A stretch of 64,000 nt of DNA, taken from NCBI GenBank assembly GCA_021825585.1, contig JAKAGT010000007.1, positions 62,001 through 126,000 of the forward strand, read 5' to 3'. Position 1 is the first letter of the stretch. Each line of letters opens with the position of its first letter. Below are positions 62,258-64,000 of the stretch, piece by piece. The notes below the pieces were generated by a model. The model had not been told where the DNA came from and ran no database searches. It worked only from the letters and a program-made list of their open reading frames with translations. This DNA is from Bacteroidota bacterium. Its GTDB lineage: Bacteria > Bacteroidota > Ignavibacteria > Kryptoniales > JAKASW01. Position numbers and translations under genes: made by a program.

Positions 62258-62656
62258 GATCCATGTACAGAGAAGCAAATCAAGTCACGCGGTGCGAAGA
62301 GATACCTCATGGAGTTAACAACTCAACAGCCCGGTTAGAGCGTGGCGCGCCTCGCGCCAAGGTCGTCCGTTCGAATCCCACCGCCCCGACGATCCATGTA
62401 CAGAGAAGCAAATCAAGTCACGCGGTGCGAAGAGATACCTCATGGAGTTAACAACTCAACAGCCCGGTTAGAGCGTGGCGCGCCTCGCGCCAAGGTCGTC
62501 CGTTCGAATCCCACCGCCCCGACGATCCATGTACAGAGAAGCAAATCAAGGCATGCGGTGCGAATAGATACCTCATGGAGTTAACAACTCAACAGCCCGG
62601 TTAGAGCGTGGCGCGCTTCGCGCCAAGGTCGTCCGTTCGAATCCCACCGCCCCGAC
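62258..62656 (+). repeat. Three tandem 133-bp units built from part of tRNA-Pro
   Basis: Units begin at 62258, 62391 and 62524 (period 133). Units 1 and 2 are identical; unit 3 has four substitutions. Each has a 64-bp non-tRNA segment, then a D-arm-like sequence (CTCAACAGCCCGGTTAGAG), a replaced anticodon arm (perfect hairpin TGGCGCG/CGCGCCA with 3-base loop), GTCCG, and the 3' end of the tRNA (TTCGAATCCCACCGCCCCGA). The 5' acceptor strand is missing and the T stem no longer pairs (GTCCG versus CCCAC), so these are not functional tRNAs. Short open frames across them are not genes. Confidence 0.9.
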
Positions 62657-62690
62657 GAGTTCACTATCCTTCCTCTCGCGGAGAATGACA

Positions 62691-62706
62691 AACGCTTTTA
62701 AGCGTT
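62691..62706 (-). terminator. Hairpin directly after the phytanoyl-CoA dioxygenase-like gene
   Basis: AACGCTTTTAAGCGTT forms a perfect stem (six or seven pairs). It begins about 3 bases past the stop codon on the minus strand and is followed there by TGTC. The T-run is short, so it is probable but not strong. Confidence 0.5.
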
Positions 62707-62708
62707 CC

Positions 62709-63530
62709 CTAGCTTCTACTGGAATAGATCAAAGGGTTTTGGTTGTCATCTCTCAATAGATCGCCAATCGTCAGACGAGCAACCTGCTCGACGCTGAGAA
62801 CGTTTTTAATACCATTGAAAGTCGCACCGTCCGGCATGTAGGCGCATGTCATAGCCCGCCGAAAACCCGGAGTCATATTGGGTCCTGCACCATGAATAGT
62901 TAAGCCGTTGTGAAAGGAGCAGCTTCCTGCTTTCATCGGAACTGCCACAGGCCTGCAAATGGCAAGATCGGGATAGAAGTTAAATATCGCGTCCATGTTC
63001 TTGCCGATGCCCGGATTCTCGAAACTCGTCTTATGACAGGAGCCGGGGAGAAAATACAGGCATCCATTTTGAAGAGTCGCGTCATCTAAGGCAACCCAGA
63101 TCGAAATTGCACGTTTGTCACTAAACGACCAGAAAGGAGTATCCAGATGCCACGCAGTCGGATTGGCCCACGGCCGTTTTATCAATGCCTGGTCGTGCCA
63201 GATCCTTATTCCCTCACATCCCGACAAATCCGCCGCTAATTTCCCCAACTTCTCGTCGAGCATTAGACTTCTCATTTTGTCGTTAGTCTGCCACAGGTTT
63301 ATCATTTGATCGAATACTTTCCCGTAGTATTCCGCATCCTTGTTGATCCCGTCGTCTTCCCCGGTTTTTATATCCTCATTCGGAAATTTCCTTCCGCCCC
63401 GCTCTTCCGTTGCTTCCTTGACTGCTTCCCTCCAAAAAGCCAATTCATCGTCATCCAACAATCCGTCAATGACTACAAATCCATCCCTTCGATAACTGTC
63501 GATTTGTGATTGAGTGAGCGTAGCCTTCAC
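62709..63530 (-). CDS. Phytanoyl-CoA dioxygenase (PhyH) family protein
   Basis: Fe(II)/2-oxoglutarate oxygenase of 273 residues. HxD in WHLDTPFW (near residue 140) and the distal His in HGAGPN (near 215) give the metal triad; the 2-oxoglutarate Arg is likely in FRRAMTC. The substrate cannot be read from the sequence; relatives act on small secondary metabolites or lipids. It is separate from neighbours, with the tRNA array downstream. Confidence 0.9.
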   Translation of the reverse strand: MKATLTQSQIDSYRRDGFVVIDGLLDDDELAFWREAVKEATEERGGRKFPNEDIKTGEDDGINKDAEYYGKVFDQMINLWQTNDKMRSLMLDEKLGKLAADLSGCEGIRIWHDQALIKRPWANPTAWHLDTPFWSFSDKRAISIWVALDDATLQNGCLYFLPGSCHKTSFENPGIGKNMDAIFNFYPDLAICRPVAVPMKAGSCSFHNGLTIHGAGPNMTPGFRRAMTCAYMPDGATFNGIKNVLSVEQVARLTIGDLLRDDNQNPLIYSSRS

Positions 63531-63774
63531 TTCTCGATCCCTCCTCTCTATTTGTAATGTTCACATCCCTCCGGAATGAACCGTCTCGTCCAAGCCGCGG
63601 ATGTGACTGTTCTCCTCTTTTCCGTCACTGGGCGTAGACTTTCCCGTCAATTTCCGGCCGAATTTAGAATATCATCGGGACAACCGGTCTTAAAAAAGCC
63701 CCCGGAGAAACTGAGTCATTGGCCCTGTCAGCAGGTTCGGCCATTGTTTTCCGCCGCTGGAAGAAGCACACAGA

Positions 63775-64000
63775 CTAGGGGAGTGTGCTGTTAAACTTCT
63801 TTCTCCTGTTCCGAATATAGTCCACGAAGATATACTCACCGAGTTTGTTGAGTGATGAATAGTAAGCCCTGCCTTTGTTGGCCCGTGTTAGTTCCTCCAC
63901 AAAGTTGATGAGGTACGGATCTTTGGCAACCATGAAGGTACTGATCACAACCTTCTCCCTTCTGCAGGCGACAGCTTCGTCAAGGGTCTTATTCACTATC
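63775..64000 (-). CDS. C-terminal part of a von Willebrand factor A domain protein
   Basis: About 75 C-terminal residues in view; the gene continues past the window. The text CRREKVVISTFMVAKDPYLINFVEELTRANKGRAYY-like closes a VWA domain (late strand and C-terminal helix), then LGEYIFVDYIRNRRKKF. This resembles VWA proteins next to MoxR-type ATPases, but no MoxR gene is visible here. Confidence 0.7.
   Translation of the reverse strand, partial: IVNKTLDEAVACRREKVVISTFMVAKDPYLINFVEELTRANKGRAYYSSLNKLGEYIFVDYIRNRRKKFNSTLP

Noticed and set aside
62144-62584. Short plus-strand frames across the tRNA region
   Set aside because: They simply translate the tRNA and its repeats; the repeated peptide is a by-product of the 133-bp period.
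62258-62656. CRISPR array
   Set aside because: Only three long units with no short repeat/unique spacer alternation and no cas genes; the repeat is derived from tRNA.

Overview
The window comes from a Gram-negative bacterium of moderate GC content, most likely a Bacteroidota-type lineage of the Ignavibacteria/Kryptonia kind. The evidence is PorV/PorQ-like barrel proteins, a secreted protein with a FlgD/type-IX-like C-terminal domain, LpxH and Omp85-type outer-membrane biology, a futalosine-pathway menaquinone gene (mqnD) and complex I subunits. Most of it is dense chromosomal gene content. The exceptions are a decayed stretch (about 31.5-32.3 kb), a repeat-rich gap (3.2-3.7 kb) and a tRNA-derived tandem array (62.2-62.7 kb). 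Placement is inferred from gene content only.

Layout. 1-3.2 kb (minus): surface-sugar genes rfbB, a wbpA/wecC-type dehydrogenase and wecB, which leaves the window. 3.2-3.9 kb: repeat-containing gap, then rpmB on plus. 3.9-9.7 kb (minus): pgsA-pgpA-cinA-thpR-recA-recX-AI-2E-type transporter, a tightly packed phospholipid and DNA-repair operon. 9.8-23.3 kb (plus): M20 amidohydrolase, glnE, then a chain of overlapping envelope and secretion genes (DUF2723 membrane protein, GT2, M50 protease, lipoprotein, secreted Asp-box protein, two PorV-like proteins, GT4). 23.3-35.6 kb (minus): sigma-54 response regulator, hisD-hisC, an outer-membrane protein that seems to start at ATA, a gluzincin/TolB-propeller/barrel protein, a decayed region, a CorC-like protein, VanZ and NnrD/NnrE. 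35.6-42.5 kb (minus): nuoJ-K-L-M, an inserted alpha/beta hydrolase, nuoN and a clear intrinsic terminator.

42.6-44.9 kb (plus): methyltransferase, MarC and an SDR lacking the Tyr/Lys pair. 45-50.2 kb (minus): nusB, MFS, a DsbD-alpha-like exported protein, lpxH and PBP1A. 50.2-52.9 kb (minus): a DUF218 protein and an ECF sigma, zinc-finger anti-sigma and Spy-like envelope-stress unit. 53-62.1 kb (minus): housekeeping and redox genes (acpS, HAD, aroQ, mqnD, nth, a lipoprotein serpin, two ferredoxin-type proteins, polX, PAP2-like, yggU). 62.2-64 kb: tRNA-Pro(CGG) followed by three 133-bp tandem units built from part of that tRNA, then a phytanoyl-CoA-dioxygenase-like gene and the 3' end of a VWA gene.

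The most unusual items are the tRNA-derived array, the TAATA junction (ATA start) of the outer-membrane gene at 28347, the dispersed-repeat peptide inside wecB, and the overlapping operon that joins a type-IX-like cargo to two PorV-like partners and glycosyltransferases.
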